A stretch of 64,000 nt of DNA. Origin: Pseudonocardia oroxyli. GTDB taxonomy: Bacteria > Actinomycetota > Actinomycetes > Mycobacteriales > Pseudonocardiaceae. Shown here piece by piece: positions 56,065-64,000 of this stretch (position 1 is its first letter; each line of letters starts with the position of its first letter). The translations under genes and the position numbers were made by a program. The stretch is taken from NCBI RefSeq assembly GCF_900102195.1, contig NZ_FNBE01000003.1:186001-250000 (forward strand), written 5' to 3'. Below the pieces are notes generated by a model. It saw nothing but the letters and a program-made list of their open reading frames with translations, did not search any database and was not told where the DNA came from.

Positions 56065-57931
56065 ACGCCTCGGCCTGGATGGTGTAGAGCTCCGCGTACT
56101 CGCCGTCCAGGGCCATCAGCTCCTCGTGCGTGCCCTGTTCGAGGACGCGGCCGTCCCGCAGCACCACGATCCGGTCGGCGTCCCGGATGTTCGCGAGCCG
56201 GTGGGTGACCAGGACCGTCAGCCGGTCCGCACCCCCGGCCCGCAACGCCCCGAACACCGCCTTCTCGGCGCGGGCGTCCATCGCCGCCGTCGGCTCGTCC
56301 GCCACGACGACGGGCGCGTCGCGGTAGAGCCCGCGGGCGACGCCGATGCGCTGCCACTGCCCGCCGGAGAGGTCCCGGCCGCCCTGGAACTCCTTGGACA
56401 GCATGGAGTCCCGGCCGACCTCGTCGACGACGGTGTGGGCACCGGAGCGGTTCACCGCGTCCCGGAACACCGCGTCGGTGGGGTCGGGTCGTTCGAGCCT
56501 GCCGATGCGGACGTTGTTCTCCGCCGTCATCGGCCAGCGCAGCGGCTCCTGCCGGACGACGCCGACCCGGTCGAGCAGCGCGTCCTCGTCGACCGCGGAG
56601 GTGGGCACCCCGTCCCAGCGCACCTCGCCCGCGGTGGGCAGCATCAGGCCGGTGAGCAGGGTGGACAGGGTGGTCTTGCCCGACCCGTTCTCCCCCACGA
56701 GGGCGATCACCTCGCCGCGGCGGAAGGTGAGGTGGATGTCGTGCAGGGCGTCCGCGGCGGCGCCGGGATAGCGGAACGACACGTGCGCCAGCTCGATCGT
56801 TCCCGGGTCGCCGTGCAGCTCCCGGACGCCGGGTGGTCGGGTGCGGGCGTCTAGGGTCTCGACGCAGGTCTGCATCAGGTCGAGGTGCACGCCCACCTCG
56901 AACAGGCCGTTCACCGCGTACACACCGCTCAGGATCGCGCCGCTCGCGCGCTGCATCGCGACGACCGCCGTGCCGGCGAGGGCCAGCGGCAGCCACCCCG
57001 CCCATGCGATCAGCGCGAGGACGCCGTACGCCGCGCCGGTGACCAGGCCGGACAGGCCGCGCCCGGTCGTCGCGAGGCGGTTCTGCCGGTGCCCCAGCCG
57101 GATCGCGCCGCGCATCAGCTCGGCGGCGATGCGCCGGTGCTCCCGCAGCACCACCTCGCGGGCCGTGTAGGCGCGCAGCTCCGCCGCCGGGTCCCGGCCG
57201 GTGATCAGGTATCCGGTGACCCCCCGCCGCCGGTTCGCCGAGTTCAGCTCCACGATCGAGGCCATGTCGGCCTGCCGGGCGCGCACGCTCGCCCAGGCCT
57301 GCGGGAGCCCCGTGATCAGCACGAGCGGCGCGAGCAGGGGATGGAGCACGGCCGCCGCGACCACCGCGGCGAGCAGGGTGACCGTCGAGGCGATCAGGTT
57401 CTCCAGCAGGTCCACGCCGATCCGGATGCGCATGATCGATCCGTAGGCGTTGCGCTGCACCAGCTCGGCGAAGTCCGGGTCGTCGAACGCGATCAGTTCC
57501 ACCCGCACCAGCCGGGAGTACAGCTCGTCCTCGGCCTCGCGCTCGATCCGCGGGGACAGCTCCGACTTCACCGCCCCCGCGGCAGCGTCCAGCAGCGCCC
57601 GGCCCGCCAGCGCGGCGACGACCCACGCCATCGCGGGGAGCGCGGCGAGCAGGCGCTCCGGTGTCGGGACGGCGGCGAGCAGACCCGTGAAGACGTCCGC
57701 CGTCGCGAGCAGGCCGAAGGCGGTGACCCCCGCCGCGGCGAGGCTCACGACGCCGGACAGCACGGTCAACCCGGGCGAGGCGCGCCACGCCCACCCGACC
57801 AGCACCGACACCGTGCGCGGCAGCCCGCGCGCGATGGTCCACGGCCCCGCCTCGGCCGCCCGCTGCTGGTCCCTCAGGTAGAACGGCGTCTCCATGTCGG
57901 CCGCACCGATCAGCGGCGGTGAGTCCCCCAT
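56033..57931 (-). CDS. ABC exporter (fused membrane and ATPase domains)
   Basis: A 632-aa half-transporter. Membrane domain (~45-345) with [19 protein letters not shown] typical of exporter coupling regions; ATPase domain with Walker [10 protein letters not shown] (~422), Q-loop [10 protein letters not shown], signature LSGGQWQR (~533), Walker [13 protein letters not shown] and switch His VTHRL. Substrate unknown; lipid, peptide or drug export are possible. ATG 57931 is taken as start (METPFYL 12 codons later is the alternative). Confidence 0.88.
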   Translation of the reverse strand: MGDSPPLIGAADMETPFYLRDQQRAAEAGPWTIARGLPRTVSVLVGWAWRASPGLTVLSGVVSLAAAGVTAFGLLATADVFTGLLAAVPTPERLLAALPAMAWVVAALAGRALLDAAAGAVKSELSPRIEREAEDELYSRLVRVELIAFDDPDFAELVQRNAYGSIMRIRIGVDLLENLIASTVTLLAAVVAAAVLHPLLAPLVLITGLPQAWASVRARQADMASIVELNSANRRRGVTGYLITGRDPAAELRAYTAREVVLREHRRIAAELMRGAIRLGHRQNRLATTGRGLSGLVTGAAYGVLALIAWAGWLPLALAGTAVVAMQRASGAILSGVYAVNGLFEVGVHLDLMQTCVETLDARTRPPGVRELHGDPGTIELAHVSFRYPGAAADALHDIHLTFRRGEVIALVGENGSGKTTLSTLLTGLMLPTAGEVRWDGVPTSAVDEDALLDRVGVVRQEPLRWPMTAENNVRIGRLERPDPTDAVFRDAVNRSGAHTVVDEVGRDSMLSKEFQGGRDLSGGQWQRIGVARGLYRDAPVVVADEPTAAMDARAEKAVFGALRAGGADRLTVLVTHRLANIRDADRIVVLRDGRVLEQGTHEELMALDGEYAELYTIQAEAFTRAPAAPPR

Positions 57932-58023
57932 CGCTCCATGGTGCCGAGTGGCCGCACGTTTCGTGCTCTGGTTGCGGTGGCAACAGCGCGCAGCGCACGG
58001 AACCGACGATCATGCAGCACTGA

Positions 58024-58040
58024 GCGCACGACCCGTGCGC
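58024..58040 (-). terminator. Short hairpin after the mannitol dehydrogenase gene
   Basis: GCGCACG-ACC-CGTGCGC, perfect 7-bp stem, 4 bases past the stop codon and about 90 before the ABC start. Confidence 0.5.
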
Positions 58041-58044
58041 AACC

Positions 58045-59517
58045 TCAGCGGGCGACCAGCGCCTCCACCGTCGCGCGGGCGCCCTCGTCGTGCAGGGAGT
58101 TCAGGGCCCACAGGTAGGCCTCGCGGAAGCGCTCCTGCCGGGCGAGGTCGCCGAAGACCGCGGTGTTCTCGATGAACGCCGTCGGGTTCTCGCGCTGGGT
58201 CCGCGCGAGCGGGACCAGGGTGTCGGCGAGGCGGTCCTGGACGTCGATCGGTTCGCCCTTCTCGTCGACGCCCTCGGCGTAGCGCGCCCAGCCCGCGACG
58301 ACCGCGGCGGCGCGCTCCAGCTCGCCGCCGTGCTCGAGCTGGTGGCGGATCACCGGGAGCACCCACAGCGAGATGCGGTCGGAGCTGCCGAAGTTGATGC
58401 GCGCCAGGGTGTCGGCGACGCCGGGGTTGGCGAAGCGCTCGATCAGCGTCGTCTTGTACTCGTCGAGGTCCACGCCGGGGACCGGAGACAGCGTCGGCGT
58501 GCCCTCGTGGTCCATGTAGGCGCGCAGGAAACGGGCGAACAGCGGGTCGCCCGCCACCTCGTGGACGTACCGGTGACCCGCCAGGAAGCCGAGGTAGCCC
58601 AAGGCCTGGTGCCCGGCGTTGAGCAGGCGCAGCTTCATCAGCTCGTACGGGACGACGTCCTCGACGAGCTGCACCCCGACGTCCTCGAACGGCGGGCGGC
58701 CCGCCGTGAAGTGGTCCTCGAGAACCCACTGCGTGAACGGCTCGCAGACGACCGGCCACCCGTCCTCCAGGTCGAACTCCTCGGCGAGGCGCGCGGTGTC
58801 CTCGGGGCTGGTGGCGGGGGTGATGCGGTCCACCATGGAGTTCGGGAAGCCGACGTTCTCCTCGATCCAGGTGGCCAGCTCGGCGTCCTTGAGCCGCGCG
58901 AACGCCGCGAACGTGCGGGCGGCGGTGTCGCCGTTGCCCTGGATGTTGTCGCAGCTCATGATCGTGAAGCCGGGCAGACCGCGCTCGCGGCGGCGGCGCA
59001 GCGCCTCGGTGACCAGGCCGAACACCGTGGCGGGCACCGCGCCCGCGGCGAGGTCGGCGCGGACGGCGGGGTCCTCGGCGTCGAACTCGCCGGTGACCTG
59101 GTCGATCGTGTAGCCGCCCTCCGTGATCGTCAGCGACACGATCCGGGTGCCTGCGGCGGCCATCTTCTCGATGACGGCCTCGGGCGAGTCCGGCGCGAAG
59201 AGGTACTCGACGATCGAGCCGATCACCCGCGGCCGCAGCGACCCGTCGGGCTGCTTCTCGACGAGCGTGTAGAGCCCCTCCTGCGCGGTCAGGACCTCCT
59301 GCATCCGCCGGTCCCCCGGCAGCACGCCGACGCCACAGATGCCCCAGTCCAGGGCCTCGCCCTCGTTCATCAGGGCGTCGACGTACATCGCCTGGTGCGC
59401 CCGATGGAAGCCGCCCACTCCGAAGTGGACGATGCCGACCGTCACCCCGGACCGGTCGTAGGACGGGACCTCCACCCCGTCGAGCTGCGGTGGCACACCC
59501 CCGACCAGCGACACCAT
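58045..59517 (-). CDS. Mannitol 2-dehydrogenase family protein
   Basis: Polyol/uronate long-chain dehydrogenase of 490 aa. NAD site VHFGVGGFHRAHQAMY (key residues GVGGFHRAH, ~32-41); catalytic region ELMKLRLLNAGHQALGYLG (Lys and His near 298-308); ITEGGYTID and SCDNIQGNG also fit. It probably oxidises mannitol to fructose or a related polyol. ATG 59517 follows GGAGGAGAGCC. Aldose 1-epimerase lies 75 bases upstream on the same strand, suggesting a small sugar-use cluster. Confidence 0.9.
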   Translation of the reverse strand: MVSLVGGVPPQLDGVEVPSYDRSGVTVGIVHFGVGGFHRAHQAMYVDALMNEGEALDWGICGVGVLPGDRRMQEVLTAQEGLYTLVEKQPDGSLRPRVIGSIVEYLFAPDSPEAVIEKMAAAGTRIVSLTITEGGYTIDQVTGEFDAEDPAVRADLAAGAVPATVFGLVTEALRRRRERGLPGFTIMSCDNIQGNGDTAARTFAAFARLKDAELATWIEENVGFPNSMVDRITPATSPEDTARLAEEFDLEDGWPVVCEPFTQWVLEDHFTAGRPPFEDVGVQLVEDVVPYELMKLRLLNAGHQALGYLGFLAGHRYVHEVAGDPLFARFLRAYMDHEGTPTLSPVPGVDLDEYKTTLIERFANPGVADTLARINFGSSDRISLWVLPVIRHQLEHGGELERAAAVVAGWARYAEGVDEKGEPIDVQDRLADTLVPLARTQRENPTAFIENTAVFGDLARQERFREAYLWALNSLHDEGARATVEALVAR

Positions 59518-59592
59518 GGCTCTCCTCCCACGTCTGCTCCGACGAGGGCCGAGCCTAACGGCCCGCCGCCGCCGGGGCAGGGCGGAGCCGGC

Positions 59593-60465
59593 TCAGAACG
59601 GACGCAGCCCCCAGCTCCCGGTCCAGGACTCCCCCGGCTCGAGGATCTGCAGGTCCGTGCCGGAGTTCAGGGCGTCCGGCGGGCACGTCATGGGCTCGAC
59701 GGCGACGGCCCGGCCGTGGCCGGGCATGTCGTCCGGGGTGAACACCTGCACCCACCCGAAGGCGGGGTCCGCCCAGAGCTCGACGCCGCCGTCCGGACCG
59801 GTCAGGGTGTGGCGGACGAGGCCGTCGGTGGGGACGCAGTCCCCGAACGCGTCGTCCAGGGTCGTGGTGGCCAGCGGGAACGTGGTGTCCCGCGGCGCGA
59901 GCGGGCCGCTCGGGATCTGGTCGCGCAGCGGGAGCTGCGCGCGGGCGGCGAGGGTGAGGGTGCAGTCGTCGGTCGGGGTGTCCCCGACCCGCAGGTACGG
60001 GTGAAAGCCGAGGCCGAACGGGATCGGGCCGGAGCCCTCGTTGGTCGCGGTGGTCTCGACGGACAACCCGTCGTCCCCGACCCGGTAGGTGACGGCGACG
60101 GTGACCGGCTGCGGCCACCCGTTCTGCGGCGGTGCGGTCGCCGTCAGGGTGATCGCCGCGTCCGTCTGGTCCGAGGGGCGCCAGAAGGCGTGGCGGAGCA
60201 GGCCGTGGATCGCGTTGCCCGCGGCGGGTTCGCTCAGCGCCAGCTGCTGGGTCCGCCCCTCCCACGTCCAGCGGCCGCCCGCGACCCGGTTCGGCCAGGG
60301 CGCGAGCAGGGCGCCCGAACCGCGCGGGGGACGGGAGCCGTCCGGGACGGGCTCGGTGTAGAGGGTCTCGCCGACGGCGAAGTACCGCAGCCCCGCCCCG
60401 ACCTCGCTCACCGCCGCCCGGGCCGCGCCGGAGACGATCGTGAAGTGCTCACCGCACGGATCCAT
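59593..60465 (-). CDS. Aldose 1-epimerase family protein
   Basis: Mutarotase of 290 aa. LLAPWPNRVAGGRW (~52-65), GLLRHAFW with the catalytic His (~88), LGFHPYLRV (second His, ~148) and AVAVEPMTCPPDA with the catalytic Glu near 257 fit the GalM-like family. Start ATG 60465; the GTG one codon earlier lies seven bases after CAGGAT and may be used. Upstream of mannitol dehydrogenase. Confidence 0.9.
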   Translation of the reverse strand: MDPCGEHFTIVSGAARAAVSEVGAGLRYFAVGETLYTEPVPDGSRPPRGSGALLAPWPNRVAGGRWTWEGRTQQLALSEPAAGNAIHGLLRHAFWRPSDQTDAAITLTATAPPQNGWPQPVTVAVTYRVGDDGLSVETTATNEGSGPIPFGLGFHPYLRVGDTPTDDCTLTLAARAQLPLRDQIPSGPLAPRDTTFPLATTTLDDAFGDCVPTDGLVRHTLTGPDGGVELWADPAFGWVQVFTPDDMPGHGRAVAVEPMTCPPDALNSGTDLQILEPGESWTGSWGLRPF

Positions 60466-60503
60466 CACGCCGGAGATCCTGCCGGCGCCACGGACGTGCC
60501 CGT

Positions 60504-63500
60504 TCAGGAGGCCAGCAACGGGGCCGGGGCGCCGAGGTCGATCACGGTCGCGTCGCCCGCGAGGGCGGCGAGGTGGTCGTGGTGGGAGAACAGCAGGACC
60601 TGCCAGTCCGCGGCCAGCTCGGCGAGGACGGCGAGCGCGGCGGCGGCGCGGGCGTCGTCGAAGGTCATGAGGACGTCGTCGAGCACGACGGGGACGACCG
60701 GCAGCCCGGCCGCGCGGCGCTCGGCCTGCAGCTGCCGGATGCCGGCCAGCCGCAGCGCGAGGAAGACCTGGTCGGCGGTGCCCTCGGACAGCCGCTCGGG
60801 GCCGAGCTCCTCCCCGTCCGCCCGCACGGCGACGAGCGTGCGGGACTCCCCCGTGCCACCCGGCCGCAACGCGGTGAACCGGCCGCCGGTGAGCCGCGCG
60901 AGCAGCCCGCCCGCCTCCTCCAGCAGCGGCGACGAGTGCCTGCGCTCGTAGCCCTCCAGCTCGCGACGCAGCGTCTCGCGCTGCAGGTGCACCACGACAT
61001 AGCGCTCCGCCGCCTCGGCCGCGCGGGCCAGGTGCTCCTGCGCCTCGGCGTGCAGCACCGCGGCGCCGTCCGCCCCCTCCAGGACCCGGCGCCGGTCCCG
61101 CAGCCTGCCGAGCTGCTCGTAGAGCTCGGCCGCCTCCTGGGAGAGGGCCGCGGCGGTGGCCCTGGCCTGGTCGAGGTCCGCGGCCAGGCCCGACTCCTCC
61201 GCCGTCTCCGAGGCCGCGACCAGCTCGTCCGCGTCGAGGTCCGGGGCCGCGGTGCGCAGCAGCGCCAGGGCGGTCTGCTCCTCGGCGGAGATCCGCACGG
61301 CCTCGCGGCCCCGCTCGGCGGCCGCGTCCAGCCCACCCTCCTCGGGGGTCGACGTCAGCCACAGCTCGACGGCGAGGCGGTCCAACCTGCCGCGGGCCGC
61401 GGCGGCCTCGCGCCGCACCCGGCGGGCCTCGGACTCGGTCTGCTCCAGCAGCGCGTCGACGTGCCGGGCGGACACCGCGGCGGCCGCGGCCTCCCGCACC
61501 CGCTCGGTCAGCTCCGGCAAGGCCACGGCCGGGGAGGCGGGCGCGCCCAGGTGGCGCTCCGCCAGGGCCGCGACCGCCTTCTCGTGGGCCGAGACCCGAG
61601 CGGCGAGCCGCTTGGCCTCGGCCGCCAGACCGCGGGCGTCCGCCTCCGCGCGCACCGCGGCGGCCAGCACCTCCCGGCGCATCCGCCAGGCGCCCGGGCC
61701 GAGGTCTCCCGGCTCCCCCGCGGCGCGCAGGGCGTGCCGCCAGCGGACCAGGACCTGGTCGAGGTCGTGGCGACGCGCATCCGCCTCGGCGGCGGCGCGC
61801 TCGGCGTCCGCCCGGAGCCGGGCCAGGACGGTGCGCCGGTCCCGGGCCGCGTCCGCCTCGGCCTCGAGATCGGCGGCGGCGTGCAGCAGCGCGTCCAGGT
61901 CGGCACCCGGCCGGGGCCGCCCCGCCGCCTCGAGCGCGGCGGCGAGCGTGCGGGCCTGGGCCTGCTCGTCCGCCACGAGGTCCCGGGCGCGGGCCAGGGC
62001 GTGGTCGCGCTCGGCCAGCGCGGTGCGCGCGGCCAGCAGGGCGGCGCGGACGGTGTCCGCCTCGTCCGGGTGCGGGGCCGGGACGTCCGCCCAGAGCGCG
62101 GTCCAGCGCTCCCGGGCCTCGGCCCGCGCCACCGCGGCGGCCTCGGCGGCCCGCTCGGCGGCCGCGAGCTCCTCCTCGGTGGCGGTCAGCTCCGCGCGGG
62201 CGCGGGTCAGCTCGGCCATCCGGTCCGCGGCGGTGATCATCCCGTCCGCGAGCCGGTCCGCCTCCCGCACCGCCCGCTCGACGGCGATCGCCGCCTCGGC
62301 CAGGCTGGTGATCCGCTCGTGGGGAGTGGGACGGTCGGGAGTCGACCCGTCCGCTCCCGGACCGTGGATCTCGGGGGCGGACTGAGCCGTGATCCGTCCG
62401 TGGGGAGCGGAGGGGTCGGGCAGCGACCTTGCGTCTTCCGACGAGTGGATCTCAGGGCTGGGCGAGGCCGCGGAGGCCTGGGGCAGCCGGGGGGCGGGAG
62501 TCGCGGAGCCGTGTGCGGCCGTGATCCACTCCTCGGGAGCGGGGCGGTCGGAAATCGACCTCTCCGCTCCCGGACCGTGGATCTTGGGGGTGGGCTGGGT
62601 TGTGATCCGTTCCTGGGGAGCGGAGGGGTCGGGCAGCGACCTCGCGTCTTCCGACGAGTGGATCTCAAGGTTGGGCGAGGCCGCGGAGGCCGGGTCAGCG
62701 GTGCGGCGCGGAGCCGCTGAGCCGTCCGGGACAGTGATCCACTCCCCGGGAGCGGGGCGGTCGGAAATCGACCCCCCTGCTCCCGGACTGTGGATCTCGG
62801 GGGCGGGGTGAGCCGTGATCCGTTCCCGGGGAGCGGAGGGGTCGGGAATCGACCCCTCTTCTCCCGGACTGTGGATCTTGGGGGCGGGCTGGGCCGTGAT
62901 CCGTTCCCGGGGAGCGGAGGGGTCGGGAATCGACCGTTCCCCTCCCGGGCTGTGGATCTCACGGGTGGGGTGGGCCGTGCTCTCGCGGGCGGCGGCGAGG
63001 AGGGTGTCCACCGCGGCATCCCGGGCCGCGCGGGCGGCGGCCAGCGCGGCGGGGTCCGCCGGGGCCCCGTCGGCGACGAGCCGGTCGAGCGCGGCCCGCG
63101 CCGCGTCCCGACGGCGGGTGGCCCGGTGCGCCTCCCGCCGCGCCTGCCCGTCCGCCTCCGCGGCCTGCCGTAGTGCGGTGCGGTGCGCGGCGATCCGCGC
63201 GGCCGCGGGCGGCTCGGGCACCGCACCGGTGGGCGGCACCGCGCCGGGCAGCACCGCGCCGGACAGCACCGCGCCGGGCAGCACCGCGCCGGACAGCACC
63301 GCGCCGGGCAGCACCGCGTCGGACAGCACCGCGCCGGGCAGCACCGCGGTGCGAGCGGCGCCTTCGCTCACGAGGTCTGAGTCGGCGTGCCGTTCGTCGG
63401 GTGGGGGGAGGGCGGTGCCGGTCAACGCCCGGGTCGCGCGGAGGGAGGCGTCCGCGGCCTCGCGGAGTGCCTCACGGCGGAGGGTGGCGGCGGAGCCCGC

Positions 63501-64000
63501 GGCGCGGACGGCGCGGTGTGCCTCGACCACCCGGGCGACGGCCGCGGAGTCCGGGCCCGCGGTGCCCTCGGCGGCCTCGCGGACGGTCCGGCGGGCCTGC
63601 CGGTGCGCCTCGGCGGCCCGCTCCGCGGCGGCCTGCGCCCGCTCCACCTCCTCGCCCAGCGCCGCCAGGTCCGACGCCCGGTCGGCGGGCACCGTGAGCT
63701 GCTCCAGGCGCCGACGCAGCACCCGCGCGTCCACTCCCGGCTCGATCCGCTCCACGAGCTCCTCGGCCTCGCGGGCCCGGGCCGCCGACTCGGCGCGCAG
63801 GTCCGCGAGCCGGGCGGACTCGGCCTCCCGGGTCTGCCGCTCGCCGTCGAGGACGCGGATCCGCTCGGCGTCCGCGGTGAGCGCGTCCTCCACGCGGATC
63901 TCGGCGCGTTCGGCGCGCAGGTCCCGCAGCCGGGCCTCCAGCTCGTCCAGCGCCGCCTCCGCGGCGTCCCGGGCGGACCGGGCGGTGTCGAACTCGGCGA
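60504..64000 (-). CDS. YhaN/Rad50-like coiled-coil ATPase, C-terminal part, with repeat insertions
   Basis: At least 1165 residues are visible; the N-terminus with the Walker A lies beyond base 64000. Long Ala/Glu/Arg heptad-rich coiled coils fill most of it. The C-terminal head has LTGGRFTALRPG, the signature LSEGTADQVFLALRLA, Walker B VVPVVLDDVLMTFDD and a final LFSHHDHL switch region. This matches the AAA_27/YhaN group that works with SbcD-like nucleases in DNA end processing. No cysteine is visible, so there is no zinc hook. Two Pro-rich tandem-repeat blocks (62308-62976 and 63241-63351) interrupt the coiled coil in frame. Confidence 0.85.
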   Translation of the reverse strand, partial: AEFDTARSARDAAEAALDELEARLRDLRAERAEIRVEDALTADAERIRVLDGERQTREAESARLADLRAESAARAREAEELVERIEPGVDARVLRRRLEQLTVPADRASDLAALGEEVERAQAAAERAAEAHRQARRTVREAAEGTAGPDSAAVARVVEAHRAVRAAGSAATLRREALREAADASLRATRALTGTALPPPDERHADSDLVSEGAARTAVLPGAVLSDAVLPGAVLSGAVLPGAVLSGAVLPGAVPPTGAVPEPPAAARIAAHRTALRQAAEADGQARREAHRATRRRDAARAALDRLVADGAPADPAALAAARAARDAAVDTLLAAARESTAHPTREIHSPGGERSIPDPSAPRERITAQPAPKIHSPGEEGSIPDPSAPRERITAHPAPEIHSPGAGGSISDRPAPGEWITVPDGSAAPRRTADPASAASPNLEIHSSEDARSLPDPSAPQERITTQPTPKIHGPGAERSISDRPAPEEWITAAHGSATPAPRLPQASAASPSPEIHSSEDARSLPDPSAPHGRITAQSAPEIHGPGADGSTPDRPTPHERITSLAEAAIAVERAVREADRLADGMITAADRMAELTRARAELTATEEELAAAERAAEAAAVARAEARERWTALWADVPAPHPDEADTVRAALLAARTALAERDHALARARDLVADEQAQARTLAAALEAAGRPRPGADLDALLHAAADLEAEADAARDRRTVLARLRADAERAAAEADARRHDLDQVLVRWRHALRAAGEPGDLGPGAWRMRREVLAAAVRAEADARGLAAEAKRLAARVSAHEKAVAALAERHLGAPASPAVALPELTERVREAAAAAVSARHVDALLEQTESEARRVRREAAAARGRLDRLAVELWLTSTPEEGGLDAAAERGREAVRISAEEQTALALLRTAAPDLDADELVAASETAEESGLAADLDQARATAAALSQEAAELYEQLGRLRDRRRVLEGADGAAVLHAEAQEHLARAAEAAERYVVVHLQRETLRRELEGYERRHSSPLLEEAGGLLARLTGGRFTALRPGGTGESRTLVAVRADGEELGPERLSEGTADQVFLALRLAGIRQLQAERRAAGLPVVPVVLDDVLMTFDDARAAAALAVLAELAADWQVLLFSHHDHLAALAGDATVIDLGAPAPLLAS
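62308..62976. repeat. Seven-unit in-frame tandem repeat inside the YhaN-like gene
   Basis: Each unit begins GTGATCC on the plus strand: 62308, 62389, 62521, 62602, 62734, 62815, 62896. Lengths are 81 or 132 bases, all multiples of three. The 132+81 pair is itself duplicated (62389-62601 and 62602-62814). Several units contain GGGGTCG/CGACCCC hairpins. Encoded units read like ERITA..PEIHSPG..GSIPDPSAP. Confidence 0.9.
63241..63351. repeat. 15-bp tandem repeat inside the YhaN-like gene
   Basis: About seven copies of GCGCCGGRCAGCACC, encoding the pentapeptide AVLPG / AVLSG / AVLSD on the minus strand. In frame; about 260 bases upstream (in coding order) of the larger repeat block. Confidence 0.9.

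Noticed and set aside
62308-62976. CRISPR-like or minisatellite intergenic repeat
   Set aside because: It lies wholly inside an open reading frame and every unit length is a multiple of three; it is a coding repeat.
60504-64000. Defence system (for example Lamassu- or Wadjet-like SMC)
   Set aside because: The C-terminal head fits YhaN/Rad50-type repair ATPases and the neighbours are sugar enzymes; the partner gene lies outside the window, so no defence module can be supported.

Overview
The window is 64 kb of very GC-rich DNA with dense, mostly housekeeping genes. Gene content and order point to an actinobacterium of the order Pseudonocardiales, probably Pseudonocardia or a close relative. 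The evidence is the actinobacterial integration host factor mihF beside gmk and rpoZ, a BldD regulator, a helicase-dead PriA, BioYMN, a LexA-type SOS box, and a run of genes from pyrR to ribBA that follows the order known in Mycobacterium. The genus is an inference. No rRNA, tRNA, CRISPR array, integrase, transposase or phage gene was seen.

Region 1 (1-23.7 kb, almost all minus strand) is the conserved core. In transcription order: pyrR-pyrB-pyrC-carA-carB-pyrF (pyrimidine synthesis, nearly every junction overlapping by 1-4 bases), a receiver-only response regulator, mihF-gmk-rpoZ-coaBC, metK, priA, def-fmt-rsmB, then rpe-ribD-ribE-ribBA (riboflavin; ribBA runs off the left edge). The pyr leader carries a recognisable PyrR RNA-binding hairpin that pairs with the Shine-Dalgarno sequence, so translational repression is likely. 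bldD lies divergently upstream with a BldD-like box in its own promoter.

Region 2 (23.7-32.4 kb) holds a five-gene coupled operon in which the biotin ECF transporter genes bioY and bioM-bioN are separated by an acyl-CoA ligase-like gene and a thiolase lacking its second cysteine. After it come a dienelactone hydrolase pair, a class III aminotransferase, SOS-controlled dinB and an Rv1733c-like membrane protein.

Region 3 (32.4-45.7 kb) contains an acyl-CoA dehydrogenase, a pseudo-hydrolase gene framed by two identical 40-bp palindromes, cytochrome bd oxidase cydABDC with two operator-like dyads upstream, a GH-A-like secreted lipoprotein, two SDR oxidoreductases, a PEBP protein, and a two-gene hemerythrin-encapsulin nanocompartment operon whose cargo ends in a classic targeting peptide.

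Region 4 (45.7-64 kb) is more accessory: two related low-complexity/membrane proteins, a coiled-coil protein with a CRP/GlxR-type site, a three-unit palindromic array, an acyl-CoA synthetase broken by an amber codon, an AbrB-family membrane protein, an MFS transporter, a BtuF-like protein divergent from pgm-ppgK across a nested inverted repeat, an ABC exporter, mannitol dehydrogenase, aldose 1-epimerase, and the C-terminal part of a YhaN/Rad50-like ATPase interrupted by two in-frame tandem-repeat blocks.

The most unusual signals are: a dispersed family of 40-bp palindromes (18-bp arms, 4-nt loop; five copies); the 90-bp nested repeat that gives two divergent genes identical leaderless promoters; the seven-unit in-frame repeat in the YhaN-like gene; and the bioY-ligase-thiolase-bioMN arrangement.
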